This document shows positions 31,648 through 41,773 of a DNA stretch of 64,000 nt, piece by piece. The notes below the pieces were generated by a model. That model did no database searches, had not been told where the DNA came from, and saw only the letters and a program-made list of their open reading frames with translations. Each line of letters starts with the position of its first letter. Position 1 is the stretch's first letter. Position numbers and translations under genes: made by a program. The DNA comes from a virus, in the IMG/VR virus record IMGVR_UViG_3300032677_000017, positions 1 through 64,000 of that record. One strand, written 5' to 3'.

Positions 31648-33291
31648 TTACCATCCATCAGGCATAGATTTCGGAGCAGAACCCGCAGGTGCCGGTTGCG
31701 TAACAACTCCGGGAGTTATCCTCTTCCTGTTCAACGAAGATGATCCAACTGCCGAAACAGCATCAGGGTTGAACTCTTCAGCGCCAGACAAAAATGCCTC
31801 GCGCCTTGCTTTCATTTTATCTGCCGCAGATTTGATGATGGAGGCCATCTGCTTCCGTTGGGTGTCGTCGTAAAGAGTACCGCTTCCCCATCTCTCCGCA
31901 TTAGCGGTCGCAGCATCCGCCCATCCACGAGAACCCTGAATCAACTTTTGTTCCTGTTGCGTAAAGCGAATACCAGCACCACTCCCGGGAGCAGCATCCT
32001 TGGCAACCTCAAAGAAGGCAAGCGTAAGCGCAACATCTCCCGGGCCGGTCGGATTGGATATGTAATCATCGGCAGCGCTTGCGGTGGTTTCAATCTTATC
32101 CATTGGGGCAAGTTGCTTCTGAAAAGCGAGAAAGTCTTTCAGGTTTGTCTCAGACCTCCTCAACTGATAATTCAAGTCGGCCAAGTGGGATGCGTGGCCC
32201 GCCAACGCCATGCGCTTGGAAGCATACGGGTTCTTGCTGTCGTAGCGAGACTTGTAAAACTGTCCCTCCTCGTTCCACCCCCACTCACTCACTGGCTTGC
32301 TGATAGACTTCGCAAACAGTTCTTTGTCCTGATCCTCCGCGCTCTTCTTGGCTGTCGAGGCAAACGTCAGACCTGGAGGGATGCTGGAGCTTACCTTTCC
32401 ACTTGGATCCTTGTACTCCCCACTGTTCTCGTTATAGAAGTATGGGTAGTGCTGCCCAGACTCGTCCACCATGTCAAGTTTCTTCCACTTTTCCTTCTCG
32501 ACGATTGGAGAAAGGGTCTCTGTCAATCTCTGCAATTCACCATCTTCTTCTTCACCCCGGTGGCTCTTCAACAGTAAGGCCTCGCGCCTGTCCATCAGTT
32601 CTTTGGTCTTCTTCGCGGATGAGAATTGCGAGTCTTCTAGTTGAATCGCCTGCGCCGCCTGGTGAGCTTGCTGCGCCACTCCAAGAAGGGTTCCATAGAC
32701 CGGCGGAGGCATCTTTGACCACATCTCGATGATTCCCTCCCGCTTCGTGGCGGGATCGGGAGACTGGGCCTTCTGCTGAGGAGTCATTTCATCCTGCTTC
32801 TTGCCGCCCTTTTTCTTTTTCCCGTCATCCCATTGCGACACGCGAAACTGCTTGACCTTTCCCCACGCGTTATCCACCAGAGCCTTGTCGTCATGAAGGA
32901 GCTTGAAGTCCTCGTCAGTCATGCCCTCCGGCTTCTGGTTGGGGTTCTGCATGAGCTTCTGGATGTCTTCCGGCTTGACGCTCTTCTGAACGGCACCGGC
33001 AATCGTCCCCTGGAGCTTCTGCGCCGCCATCGTGTAGAGGGCGACATTGGTCTTGTCGGTACGATCAAGCTCCTTGGCTTGCTTCTCCTGAGCCTGTGCC
33101 CTTCCAGCCATGATGCCGCGCATCACGGAATCAAGGACAGATGCCACGCCTCCAGCCTTGGTCGGAGCCACCGAAAACTGCTTCGTCTCCGGAGCAGGAA
33201 TAGGAGAAGGACTCGGCTCCCTCAGCGGAGGAAGCTCTGGTGCTTGATAAGGAGTCGGATTGGTTGGATCATACTGTGCCACATTTGCCAT
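31648..33291 (-). CDS. large helical virion/ejection protein
   Basis: 547 aa. A Pro-rich N-terminus (residues about 1-40) is followed by a long, mainly helical charged protein without enzymatic motifs. The short Gly/Pro 'PGVVTQPAPAGSAPKSMPDG' end is flexible. It is encoded immediately upstream of the 774-aa protein and probably belongs to the same internal-protein set. GGAGAT precedes the ATG. Confidence 0.6.
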   Translation of the reverse strand: MANVAQYDPTNPTPYQAPELPPLREPSPSPIPAPETKQFSVAPTKAGGVASVLDSVMRGIMAGRAQAQEKQAKELDRTDKTNVALYTMAAQKLQGTIAGAVQKSVKPEDIQKLMQNPNQKPEGMTDEDFKLLHDDKALVDNAWGKVKQFRVSQWDDGKKKKGGKKQDEMTPQQKAQSPDPATKREGIIEMWSKMPPPVYGTLLGVAQQAHQAAQAIQLEDSQFSSAKKTKELMDRREALLLKSHRGEEEDGELQRLTETLSPIVEKEKWKKLDMVDESGQHYPYFYNENSGEYKDPSGKVSSSIPPGLTFASTAKKSAEDQDKELFAKSISKPVSEWGWNEEGQFYKSRYDSKNPYASKRMALAGHASHLADLNYQLRRSETNLKDFLAFQKQLAPMDKIETTASAADDYISNPTGPGDVALTLAFFEVAKDAAPGSGAGIRFTQQEQKLIQGSRGWADAATANAERWGSGTLYDDTQRKQMASIIKSAADKMKARREAFLSGAEEFNPDAVSAVGSSSLNRKRITPGVVTQPAPAGSAPKSMPDGW

Positions 33292-33351
33292 TTTTATCTC
33301 CTACGTCCTAATTCACCGACCGCCAACACCACCAAATATGCCACCACCACC

Positions 33352-33963
33352 TCACTTTCCACCGCCACCGCCCCCATGGGCAATACCGGCCGCGCCCATG
33401 GTGGCGGCATCTCCAGCCAGAGAAGTAAACGCCCCCAGCGTCTGACCCTTCTGCTGAAGCTGAAGCTGTTGGGTTTCAAGCTGCTGGCTCCCCATGGTTG
33501 AGGAGAGGTTTCCTGCGGCACTGGTTCCCTGGATACCAAGACTTCCCGCTCCCTGTGAAAGGCCTACAGTCTGAGATCCTATCTGGCCGAGCGCATTGAA
33601 GGATCCCAGGTAACCCTGCGTGGCAGCCGCGCCCACGTCTGCCCCCTGCTTGGCAGATACGCCCTCCAAGGCGAGATTCTTTTCGCCGCCCGCCGGAGCG
33701 TTCTGCATGATGTTTTGTTTGGCACCGGCCGCAGCCTCGTTGACCTGTTGCTCGATAGGAGCAATGGCCGTGTGAATCGCGGAGGGAGATCCGCTGGCTT
33801 CAGCCTGATAAAACTGATTGGCGGCGCTGATACCCTGAATCCCGGTCTCGTACATCTGGTTCGACTGGGACATGAAGTTGTTGGCATTCCGCGTCAGAGC
33901 GTTGACATCTGCCGTCTGGGCGCTGGTAGTGCTTGGGGATATCCCGATATTTGGTTTTCCCAC
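33352..33963 (-). CDS. Ala/Gln/Gly-rich internal virion-type protein
   Basis: 203 aa with amphipathic Ala/Gln-rich helices (about residues 20-90), a Ser/Gly-rich middle, a QQLETQQLQLQQKGQ segment and a Gly-rich tail. In composition and gene position it resembles small podovirus internal proteins (T7 gp14-like role). This is inference from composition; no family match. AGGAGG-like site: AACCTCCTG complement before ATG 33963. Confidence 0.55.
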   Translation of the reverse strand: MGKPNIGISPSTTSAQTADVNALTRNANNFMSQSNQMYETGIQGISAANQFYQAEASGSPSAIHTAIAPIEQQVNEAAAGAKQNIMQNAPAGGEKNLALEGVSAKQGADVGAAATQGYLGSFNALGQIGSQTVGLSQGAGSLGIQGTSAAGNLSSTMGSQQLETQQLQLQQKGQTLGAFTSLAGDAATMGAAGIAHGGGGGGK

Positions 33964-34008
33964 AGGAGGTTACCTCAGTAACATCCTAGACCAAAACACC
34001 GGCAACGA

Positions 34009-34623
34009 CTAGGTTTGCAGCATCCATTGTGTCAAACGAATCTCAAAATCCTCTCGGGAAAGAGTGGAGATAACACCTCCCACCAAGCCATCTCCTCGGG
34101 CAATCATCTTGGGAACTGTCGCCAGATCCCTGAAGCCAAACCGTTTCAGGTAGTTGGCGGACAGATGATTGTCTTCGTAGCGCTGTGCGTGGATATAGAG
34201 CAGGTTCATCTCATTGAAGAGGTGAGAAATTCCGAGCCAGGTCATAATCTCCTGGTCTTCTGTCCCCCACGTCCACCGAATGAAACCGTAGGCCCCAAAA
34301 GCGGAGCGCTCCTTGCCGCCCATCACGGATACCGTCCAAACCATCCCGCCGGTTCTGAAGACGTCCCCCTCCCACTTGCCCATAATCACCATGGGCTGCA
34401 TGGCTAGATAGGTAGTTATCGCGTCGAAGGATAGATCTTTCACGCCGCAAAACATGGCCTGGAGGTTTTCCCGGCGATAAACAGAGCGCCTGCCACCGGC
34501 CAAGGCAAAATAGAGGTTGCCGAGGAATCCGTCTGGAAAGATGGGATTATTGCGGTCGTACCGGATCGCCTGCCAATCACCAATCCGGTAGTTCTCTTTC
34601 TTTAGTTCGTCGAAGATGGACAT
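34009..34623 (-). CDS. GNAT-like acyltransferase-fold virion-region protein
   Basis: 204 aa. The C-terminal half ('LLYIHAQRYEDNHLSANYLKRFGFRDLATVPKMI') has the N/S-rich turn plus 'lkrfGF' element of GNAT acetyltransferases, as also seen in podovirus internal protein gp13-type genes. An acetyl-CoA P-loop is not clear. The ATG directly follows the palindrome TCCGTATACGGA, whose CGGA can serve as a weak Shine-Dalgarno. Confidence 0.55.
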   Translation of the reverse strand: MSIFDELKKENYRIGDWQAIRYDRNNPIFPDGFLGNLYFALAGGRRSVYRRENLQAMFCGVKDLSFDAITTYLAMQPMVIMGKWEGDVFRTGGMVWTVSVMGGKERSAFGAYGFIRWTWGTEDQEIMTWLGISHLFNEMNLLYIHAQRYEDNHLSANYLKRFGFRDLATVPKMIARGDGLVGGVISTLSREDFEIRLTQWMLQT

Positions 34624-34635
34624 TCCGTATACGGA
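34624..34635. promoter_or_regulatory. palindrome TCCGTATACGGA, copy 2
   Basis: Sits exactly between the TAG of the upstream gene (34636-34638) and ATG 34623, filling the whole gap. The context is CAGTAG plus palindrome, as at 61042. Confidence 0.7.
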
Positions 34636-34899
34636 CTACTGTGGACGCCCGGGGATGGCGATATTCGATGGGCCGGAAAGTTCGCGCACCGCGTGGTTCA
34701 GAGTCGCCACAACGTTCATCAGCAGAACCGTCCTCTGGTCAGCGATGGCCAGCTCACGCTTGCCGATGGCATCGGTAACCACATCATCAAGAAACAGCTT
34801 GATCTGGTTGACAGCCCGGGCGATCTGGGCAACAGATGCCCCTGGCTCCAGAGTGATGGACGGAAGAGTATTACCGACAGGCATCGTTACAAGCGACAC
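34636..34899 (-). CDS. small helical phage protein
   Basis: 87 aa from GTG 34899 (AGGAGGAAAT upstream). Helical, with 'VAQIARAVNQIKLFLDDVVTDAIGKRELAIADQRTVLLMNVVATLNHAV'. No family recognised. It lies in the tail/ejection cluster. Its stop codon abuts the palindrome. Confidence 0.6.
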   Translation of the reverse strand: MSLVTMPVGNTLPSITLEPGASVAQIARAVNQIKLFLDDVVTDAIGKRELAIADQRTVLLMNVVATLNHAVRELSGPSNIAIPGRPQ

Positions 34900-34907
34900 A
34901 TTTCCTC

Positions 34908-35180
34908 CTAAAACGTCAAAACATTTCCCTTGAGAGATTCTACAGCATCCGACATGGCCGTAACCTCGCGGCTGCGCCCCATCTCTCCGGCGTGACGATC
35001 CCTCAACCAGCACCCGATAGCCCTTTGGATGCTTTCCTTGGTGGGAGATCCTGCTCCGTGGTAGTTGCTGATCAGAGAATCCACATCAATCCATGCAGGC
35101 TCACACACGCCATTCACATGAACATGAACAGCAATCTCGCCGGTCTGCCGATCAAACTCCGAATTGAGAATCCGCAACAT
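34908..35180 (-). CDS. small hypothetical phage protein
   Basis: 90 aa from ATG 35180. An N-terminal beta region ('LNSEFDRQTGEIAVHVHVNGVCEPAWIDVDSLIS') precedes a helical end. The Shine-Dalgarno is weak. It lies between the fibre-like gene at 35251 and the gene at 34636; no function assigned. The 70 nt upstream holds TTGACG-17-TATAGG, but its start point would fall inside the gene. Confidence 0.5.
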   Translation of the reverse strand: MLRILNSEFDRQTGEIAVHVHVNGVCEPAWIDVDSLISNYHGAGSPTKESIQRAIGCWLRDRHAGEMGRSREVTAMSDAVESLKGNVLTF

Positions 35181-35250
35181 GCCTATAGCATGGCACGGCC
35201 GCTGCGTCAAAGTCAAAACATTTCTGCGGTCAATTCGTCTGATCGATTGT

Positions 35251-35727
35251 CTAGCTCGGTGCCGTGAAAGCCGTAACAATGCCGTTCTTGAAGGTCAATG
35301 ACCCGTTCGATCCGCCGCCTGTCAGCTTGGCCAGAACCACGGTTCCACTCGCCCCACTCTGCGTCAACTGATTGAATTGAAGCTGGAGTCCGGTGAGACC
35401 CTTCAGGGCGCTCGGTCCGCCAAGGTCCAACTGGGGGCCGAGGGCTGGGGCGCTATACGAACTGTTCGCGTGAGACAGAGAAACGGCATCCGTGGGGTTC
35501 TCTGGCTTTGCCAGGCCCGTTAGCTTACCCCCGGCCACATCCACACCGGCAGGAAGAACGGACGGGCCTACGGCCCCATTCGCCAGATTGGCGGCGTTGA
35601 CAATCTGATCCATGAACTGGTTGAAATATGCCAACCCCCCCTCTGGAGCCAAATCCTCGGGGCGGAAGTTGGGCCTTTGAATAGGAACCGGATTGCTCTT
35701 TGTGGGCGCAACACTGCCTTTTGCCAT
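35251..35727 (-). CDS. tail-fibre-like virion protein
   Basis: 158 aa. 'VDVAGGKLTGLAKPENPTDAVSLSHANSSYS' is the 'GGk.tgl..P..p.DAvs..ya' signature of phage fibre/neck-fibre connectors. The C-terminus is a short beta domain (NGSLTFKNGIVTAFT). Probably a small tail-fibre or fibre-adaptor subunit. Confidence 0.7.
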   Translation of the reverse strand: MAKGSVAPTKSNPVPIQRPNFRPEDLAPEGGLAYFNQFMDQIVNAANLANGAVGPSVLPAGVDVAGGKLTGLAKPENPTDAVSLSHANSSYSAPALGPQLDLGGPSALKGLTGLQLQFNQLTQSGASGTVVLAKLTGGGSNGSLTFKNGIVTAFTAPS

Positions 35728-35735
35728 ATATCCTC

Positions 35736-35945
35736 CTACGCCATCAAGCCGACGCTGCGGCTCGGTCTACGCCGGTCCTCATACCACTTCTCGCAGTCTG
35801 TAAGGCGATGAATGGAGAGTTCGAAGATATCGCGGCTCTCCATATGAGCCGCCCCGCACGAGTTGCAGTACGGGTGGTGGTCAATAAGCCACACGCAGCG
35901 CTTGCGGCGATTGTTGCACTTGAAGCAAAGGAGCCTTACGGTCAT
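35736..35945 (-). CDS. small zinc-finger-like protein
   Basis: 69 aa. CFKCNNRRKRC and HHPYCNSCG supply two CxxC pairs. ATG 35945 overlaps the stop of the tail-hub gene (ATGA). Such zinc peptides recur throughout this genome; function unknown. Confidence 0.65.
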   Translation of the reverse strand: MTVRLLCFKCNNRRKRCVWLIDHHPYCNSCGAAHMESRDIFELSIHRLTDCEKWYEDRRRPSRSVGLMA

Positions 35946-38900
35946 GTCGTCAAATCCGCCTGTTTATATCCAACCGACTCAAGGCAGGCCTTCCACCAAA
36001 GCTGAGGAGACTGCCACATTTGGAAGCCCGTAGACCCCGAGGCGATGTTTCCCACCATTCTGAAGTCGCGCAGCTTGATTGCCGGGAAACGAACGCGCAC
36101 CGTCGCGCGTCCAGGTTCTGCCGGGAGAGTGAAAGTGTAATAGGGGACCGTTGATCCGTCGGCATACAAGCCAAACGTCACGGCCAGTGCACTCGTGTAA
36201 TCAAACACGCACTGCTTGACCAGCTTGTTAAGCTCGGTCCCGCCAAGAATCCAGTAAGTGTCAAACGTGTAGCGGAACGCCGCCAGCTCGGCCGCGTATA
36301 CGTTCTCCTGATAGAGAATAGGAGCCACGGTGACCGGCATGGTGTGAGTCAGAGACATGCGGTACCCCTGCTGCCCAAGACCGGCATTGACCTCAAGCTG
36401 CACTTTCTGGCGAGAGGTTGTTGACGCCGTGGCCAGCGGGACGGTAACCGAACCATCATCGAAGGTCAGCGAAGTCGTCATCACCTGACCCTGGGTGTTT
36501 ACGTCCGTCTCGATCACGTTCCACTGCTTCGGATAGTGGGGCTTCCCAAGATCCTGATATGGCATCTGGATTGCGATGTTGATTGGGTTCTTGAGAAGGT
36601 ATCCCGAGTACCACCCTCCATCGTCGTAATCCATTGAGTACACCTGATCCTGAACAATGGCGTAGTTCCCGGCGGAGATGAGATATGAGCCCAAAAAGGT
36701 GTTTGTGTCGCGCTCCCACAACATCGCCGTCATCGGCAAAGAGTCGTTCCTGAAGCGCTTGTATACCGTGTCGTAGATCAGGCGATAACGCAAACCGCTC
36801 AGAGAGATGTAGGAAACATACACCTCGTTGTTGTAGTAGCACATCACATCGTTTGCGGCTTGAGAGTTGTCGGCCAGAGGAAGTGGCGTGAGTGGATTGT
36901 TGCGGTATACCCACTCCACGGGAAGGCTCATATACGCGCCCTCCGAACCTTTGAACTCGCGCAGCCCGTCCGCCGCACGATACCAGATTGCCCCCTCCGT
37001 CTGAGTCCACCCTTGCTGGGCCACAATGCCATGCTGTGAGCCCGTTGGCTGCGCGATGGGGTTTGCCCCACCCTGGATGACATACCAGGTCGTCAGAGTG
37101 CCAACAAAGAGCGTTCCGCGCCAGTTGATCACCGCGTTGATTGGATCCGACGGGGTGGATACGTTCAGGTAGTTCTCTGGACCAAAGTTTTCCGGCTGCC
37201 CCGGCTTCGAGAAGTAAAGATATCCGGGGTTGTTTTTGTCTCCGGCCAGCCACACGCGATTGTACGCAAGGGCGCACAGGTTACATGGTTGGCGAGGAAC
37301 GGCATAGACGTTTACCGGCTCTCCCTGATTGTGCTTCAGGCGGAGGATCGCATAAAACGTGGTCGTCGTGCTGGTTGTTCCTCCAACCTGAGTAATTGCC
37401 ACCTCCTCCAGGTTTGAAGGGTTGCCGACAATAACAATTTGATTGACGACCAATCCCGAATACACGCCATTGACTGTCACCGCCTGCGGAGAAAAGGTGC
37501 TATAGGCGGAGTTAAGACCAGCCTGGGTGGTGGACAGTGCGAGTGTGGTCTGAATCGGGTTCACGAGAGAGCTTGTGACCGGCGGGTCGTTGTCTTCCAC
37601 CAGAATCTGCGCCTGACCAACATAGGAATCGGAGATCACATCCTTGAACACATATTGGCCGCCGCCGGTAATGTTGGGAATCTGTCCCACCTGAACCCAG
37701 TCCTGGGAAAGAACTCCGCCACGGCGATAGTTGCGAACATGAGTCACCTGCGGATCGGAAGAATACTGGCCAGTCACCCGAACAGCCTGACGAAGAACCG
37801 TCAGCGGATCTGTTGAGGCGAGATATCCGAAATCCTCATTGAAGGTCTGTTCTGGACACGGAGAAGACTCCGTTCCGGTGTTCGCGTTGTAATAGGTTTG
37901 GCGGTAATCGTACCCCACTCCAGCAAAAGACGATAGACCATACCCCCACTGCAAATACAGGCCGTTGACAGAAAACGTAACCCCCCCTGTATTGGTGTTG
38001 GTGGTAACGCCAAGGGTCCACCCGGTGACGTTCGACCAATTCAATCCGGGTTGACCGGCCTGTCCGACCGGCAAAAAATCTCCCCTCCTCATGTAGCAAG
38101 CAGACCAGGAACCAGCGCCTGAAGAGATATTAGATGGCTGAATCTGTGCCGAGATAGACCCCGGAGGCTGACCAGTAACCAGGTTGAGGCTGTCAGCTAG
38201 AATCTGCTGCTCCGTTGCCGAATATGCCAGTTGGGTCTCTGCGACCGCCTGCTGGTAATAGGCTGGCGAAATGAACTTGGTGTAGTAGTTGACCGGATTG
38301 CCTAGATTGCTTGCCCCAACCCAGAATTGAAGCTGAATCTGAGACACATTGATAGGTGCCGATGTAAGGAGCGTTAACACAATCAGGTCGTCATCGGTAA
38401 CCTGATTGTTCTGGTTCAGGTCAAGGGCAACCGTTCTTGAGATGGTTCCAGTTGTTGGGGTTGATCCGCTACTTGCCGCCACGGTCCCAGACCACGCGCC
38501 AATAGGAAAACTGTTCAACGTGCTCGATGCGGTTCCGCTGTCAGAGGTAGACCCAACAGCTCCCGGGGTAAACGACGAATTGCTTGCCGTAAAGGTCGAT
38601 CCGGTCGAGGCCACCGTGAACAGAAGACCATTCATCTGAAGCCCAATGGTTGTGCTTAGTCCGGCGATCAAAACCACCTGTCCAGAAACAAAGGAATTGG
38701 ACGCAGTAACAAAGCTGACCACATTCCCGGCCGACACAGAGTACGATGTAATCGCCGCCGACACGGTAGACCCAACAGGAACCCACTGATAGAAACCCCA
38801 AGCCGTCATCTGAGATGGATAGGGAGTCGTGTACTGGTTGGACAAAGCGCAGGCATATGGAGACGACGCTCCTCCAGTAACATACCCCCCAGTGGCTCCA

Positions 38901-40270
38901 ATGATCGTTGCCGAAGTAAATGGAATGGTGAATGTGTTCGATGTCGGTGTGGCGGCAACCTGATAAAAACCATCCACTAAATCGCTGGAGGAGGCATAAA
39001 TTCCAATCATGCTTCCAGCAGATAATCCGTGGGCGGTTGTCGTGGTGACAAGGAGTTGCGTATACAGCCCCCCCACCAAGGTCTGCGCTGTAACGGTGGA
39101 GATGGGAACATTGATCGTGGTGTTGGTGTTAAGAATTGACACCATGCCGTTCTGAACAGGACCAAATGCTCCGGGGTTGGAAACGGTGATTACGGCCCCG
39201 GTGATTGAGGCGCTGCACGAGATGATGTTGTAGCTGAACGCTGTCGCTTGACACGTTACATTCAAATACACCGTATTGATGTTTGCCACGGAAAACGTCG
39301 CAGCCCCTCCGGCAGACACGACATTTCCGGTTATCGTATTCGAGTAGCTGTTCAAGGGTATCCATGTGACCCCAGAGTCCAGGCTATACTCATACGTCGC
39401 CGTAGCGTTGCCGTTGGCGTTGCTGGAAAATGAGAAGCTTACGCTTCCAAACACCTGCACGGTGACGGTCTGTCCAGACACCGGAACCAGAGAAGGAAAA
39501 CCATAAACATTTGCTCCCGCCTGCGGGCCCACGCTCCCGGGAACGCTTATCGAAACAGAAGAAATGTTCGTCGATGATGTTGGGGTATACTGAGAGCCTC
39601 CTCCGCCAGCCGGAGATATCTGCGAAAACTGACTGAAATCCGTAACCATAGAACCGGACGATGCGTTAAGGGTTTCAATGTTCGACCACCCCCACCCGGT
39701 CACGCTTGCTGATACGCTGTACGGGTTTGATATATTCGCAAACGAGTCGATCATCGACAGAAGCGGCGCATACGGAATAGAGTTCACCGTATACGGAGAC
39801 ATGTCGATGCCTGTCAACTGTGAAGCTGAAAGGCTGCCGTTGTCTTTGATTGAAACGCTCTGGTCGTAGATGAACAGGTATGGCTGGCTGGTCTCAAAAC
39901 AGGCAGTAATCAGGGAATCGAATGGCTTTCCAGACATCCCTGAGTAAATAGACGTGTAGCTTCCCTGAGAGTTTCCGGAGATGCGGTAAAGACTCCCGTC
40001 AGATGTCCCCGCATACCGCCACGCGCTGCCTTGATAGGTCAGCCGGGCAAGCGATGTCACAGGGTATGAGAAGTAGTAGTTGTTGGCGGTGACGGCGTTG
40101 CGATTGATCACAAGCGTACCGTACCGCGAGGACATGGACGTCTCTTCGCGAACCTGACAGTTCAGGGTCGTCAGATATGTGTACTCGGGAGCGCGGTCCG
40201 TGATATCCCGCGCAATCAAACCCTTCGATGAATAAAGGTACGATACCGGCCGGTAGGCTGTGTCTGTCAT
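35942..40270 (-). CDS. giant tail hub/stabilisation protein
   Basis: 1442 aa. The N-terminal ~80 residues plus the C-terminal 450 ('YNRVWLAGDKNNPGYLYFSKPGQPENF', 'LFVGTLTTWYVIQGG', 'AIWYRAADGLREFKG') are the beta-propeller-like pattern of podovirus tail hub/head-completion proteins (P22 gp10 / T7 gp12-like role). The middle ~500 residues are Ser/Thr-rich Ig-like beta insertions (repeated 'SVSAGNVVSFVT...FVSGQVVLIAGLS'). Such decoration suggests exposed tail-surface domains. Upstream are connector-type genes. Confidence 0.7.
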   Translation of the reverse strand: MTDTAYRPVSYLYSSKGLIARDITDRAPEYTYLTTLNCQVREETSMSSRYGTLVINRNAVTANNYYFSYPVTSLARLTYQGSAWRYAGTSDGSLYRISGNSQGSYTSIYSGMSGKPFDSLITACFETSQPYLFIYDQSVSIKDNGSLSASQLTGIDMSPYTVNSIPYAPLLSMIDSFANISNPYSVSASVTGWGWSNIETLNASSGSMVTDFSQFSQISPAGGGGSQYTPTSSTNISSVSISVPGSVGPQAGANVYGFPSLVPVSGQTVTVQVFGSVSFSFSSNANGNATATYEYSLDSGVTWIPLNSYSNTITGNVVSAGGAATFSVANINTVYLNVTCQATAFSYNIISCSASITGAVITVSNPGAFGPVQNGMVSILNTNTTINVPISTVTAQTLVGGLYTQLLVTTTTAHGLSAGSMIGIYASSSDLVDGFYQVAATPTSNTFTIPFTSATIIGATGGYVTGGASSPYACALSNQYTTPYPSQMTAWGFYQWVPVGSTVSAAITSYSVSAGNVVSFVTASNSFVSGQVVLIAGLSTTIGLQMNGLLFTVASTGSTFTASNSSFTPGAVGSTSDSGTASSTLNSFPIGAWSGTVAASSGSTPTTGTISRTVALDLNQNNQVTDDDLIVLTLLTSAPINVSQIQLQFWVGASNLGNPVNYYTKFISPAYYQQAVAETQLAYSATEQQILADSLNLVTGQPPGSISAQIQPSNISSGAGSWSACYMRRGDFLPVGQAGQPGLNWSNVTGWTLGVTTNTNTGGVTFSVNGLYLQWGYGLSSFAGVGYDYRQTYYNANTGTESSPCPEQTFNEDFGYLASTDPLTVLRQAVRVTGQYSSDPQVTHVRNYRRGGVLSQDWVQVGQIPNITGGGQYVFKDVISDSYVGQAQILVEDNDPPVTSSLVNPIQTTLALSTTQAGLNSAYSTFSPQAVTVNGVYSGLVVNQIVIVGNPSNLEEVAITQVGGTTSTTTTFYAILRLKHNQGEPVNVYAVPRQPCNLCALAYNRVWLAGDKNNPGYLYFSKPGQPENFGPENYLNVSTPSDPINAVINWRGTLFVGTLTTWYVIQGGANPIAQPTGSQHGIVAQQGWTQTEGAIWYRAADGLREFKGSEGAYMSLPVEWVYRNNPLTPLPLADNSQAANDVMCYYNNEVYVSYISLSGLRYRLIYDTVYKRFRNDSLPMTAMLWERDTNTFLGSYLISAGNYAIVQDQVYSMDYDDGGWYSGYLLKNPINIAIQMPYQDLGKPHYPKQWNVIETDVNTQGQVMTTSLTFDDGSVTVPLATASTTSRQKVQLEVNAGLGQQGYRMSLTHTMPVTVAPILYQENVYAAELAAFRYTFDTYWILGGTELNKLVKQCVFDYTSALAVTFGLYADGSTVPYYTFTLPAEPGRATVRVRFPAIKLRDFRMVGNIASGSTGFQMWQSPQLWWKACLESVGYKQADLTT

Positions 40271-41379
40271 TTCTTTACCCCCATCGCCGCTCCCTGCTCA
40301 CCCTCGAAAAACCTCTGTACGATAGCAATCCCGCGATCCACTCTCATCTTGCAATACCCCGCGCGTTGCGGAGAAGCCCATATTCCATCCTTCGAACAGG
40401 CATACTCCAGCGCCTTCCATTTCGCCAGATACACCAAGCAGTCAGGAAGAACGAACCCGTCAGCCAGGGTCAGTGTGTCGTTGTCGCGGATGCTGTACGT
40501 CAGGTTTATGGGAAAATTACTCTGCGGCTTCGCGTTCAAGCCCCACTTATAATTCCCAGCCCTATCCTCAAACCAAGATGTCGGCGGGATAAACGTATCG
40601 TTCCTCCATGTCCTCTCCTGCATTGTCTGCTCCTCCTGGGTAATCTCATAGAGGCGGTTAAACAATGCGAAGGATGCCGTAGCCGATGATGCCGATCCAT
40701 ATTGGATATAGGTTATTGTCGTCAAGGAAACGACAGAGGCGACACTGAACGCACCCAGGAACGACGTATCGGGAGACGACGCGTAAACCGTGAACGTCTG
40801 CCCTTGAGTCATGCCGTGATTATAAGGAAACACGGCGGTCACGGTTCCCGTTCCGTTCCTTGTCAGAGCAACCATTGTCAGCGATTGCGTGGACAAGGAC
40901 ACCCGCTCCATCTCCACCATGTTCGCCGGAGAACTCTGGAATATCTGACCAAACACAGCCGTCGCCGGAGACTGCGAATACACCACGGGGAGCTGGGAAA
41001 GAATCTCATTTTGGGCGCGAGACAGGTAGCTTAAAAACTCGGCCTGGGTGTAGATTGGATCGGTTGCCTGCTGAAGCGGCCAAGTGGCCCCACTGACCAC
41101 CACTCCGGCGGCATGAGCATAAACAAAACTTGCAGATACAGTGCTCGAAGACACCGCAGTCAAGGTGATAACCTCGTTGCCGTTCGTCGCATCAGTGACC
41201 AGAAGTTGAGCCCCCACATACACCGCATATGTGGGGATCCCAAAAGACGACAACGCAAAGACATTTGGACCCACCGTTACAGGATTGGACAATGTTGCAT
41301 AGACTATCGGCTGAACGAGGTGAAGAGAGCACTCGATCAAAACATCGTTCGCCAGCCTGTATCCATTGCCGGGGATCAC
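40267..41379 (-). CDS. virion connector/tail protein with Ig-like insert
   Basis: 370 aa. Residues about 1-130 and 250-370 form the core ('YTQAEFLSYLSRAQNEILSQLPVVYSQSP', 'LVYLAKWKALEYACSKDGIWASPQRAGYCKMRVDRGI'), typical of neck or adaptor subunits in this phage type. Beta inserts ('LTRNGTGTVTAVFPYNHGMTQGQTF...') resemble those in the hub and in the gene at 43776. ATGA overlap with the hub gene. The start is a GTG at 41379; no strong Shine-Dalgarno is seen. Confidence 0.6.
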   Translation of the reverse strand: MIPGNGYRLANDVLIECSLHLVQPIVYATLSNPVTVGPNVFALSSFGIPTYAVYVGAQLLVTDATNGNEVITLTAVSSSTVSASFVYAHAAGVVVSGATWPLQQATDPIYTQAEFLSYLSRAQNEILSQLPVVYSQSPATAVFGQIFQSSPANMVEMERVSLSTQSLTMVALTRNGTGTVTAVFPYNHGMTQGQTFTVYASSPDTSFLGAFSVASVVSLTTITYIQYGSASSATASFALFNRLYEITQEEQTMQERTWRNDTFIPPTSWFEDRAGNYKWGLNAKPQSNFPINLTYSIRDNDTLTLADGFVLPDCLVYLAKWKALEYACSKDGIWASPQRAGYCKMRVDRGIAIVQRFFEGEQGAAMGVKK

Positions 41380-41404
41380 CTTGCACCTCGAATGTCAGTT
41401 GCGG

Positions 41405-41761
41405 TTAGAGACTGGCAACCGTCTCCGGCATGATCAGCCTCTGCTTCTCGGAGTTGGTAACCTCGGGAAAAAGCGGAGCGCCTTCCTTTTCCTCAGCGCT
41501 GACCGCATCGGGGTGCTCTGCCAGATATGCCTCCTTGGAGGCCGGGAAGTGCCCCTTGCCGCCACAAAGATTGCAGGTGGACTCCATGGTTCCAACAGAT
41601 CCGCCAACCGAAACCACTGTCTTCCCCTTGCCATCACAGTTCAGGCAAAGAGCCACATAGCCACGGTCAAAACAGTGCTGACAAAACACATGGCTCACTC
41701 CCTGGTTGGGAAGGCACAGTCCACACTTACTGACCGGCCCACGATAATCGCTCAGATTCAT
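41405..41761 (-). CDS. DnaJ-type zinc-finger-like protein
   Basis: 118 aa. CGLC, CQHC, CLNCDGKG and CNLCGGKG are four CxxC knuckles, two followed by the GxG of DnaJ-type zinc fingers. The C-terminal third is acidic. No J domain is present. Possibly a virion-assembly chaperone-like factor; function unknown. Confidence 0.65.
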   Translation of the reverse strand: MNLSDYRGPVSKCGLCLPNQGVSHVFCQHCFDRGYVALCLNCDGKGKTVVSVGGSVGTMESTCNLCGGKGHFPASKEAYLAEHPDAVSAEEKEGAPLFPEVTNSEKQRLIMPETVASL

Positions 41762-41773
41762 ACTTCCTCCTCG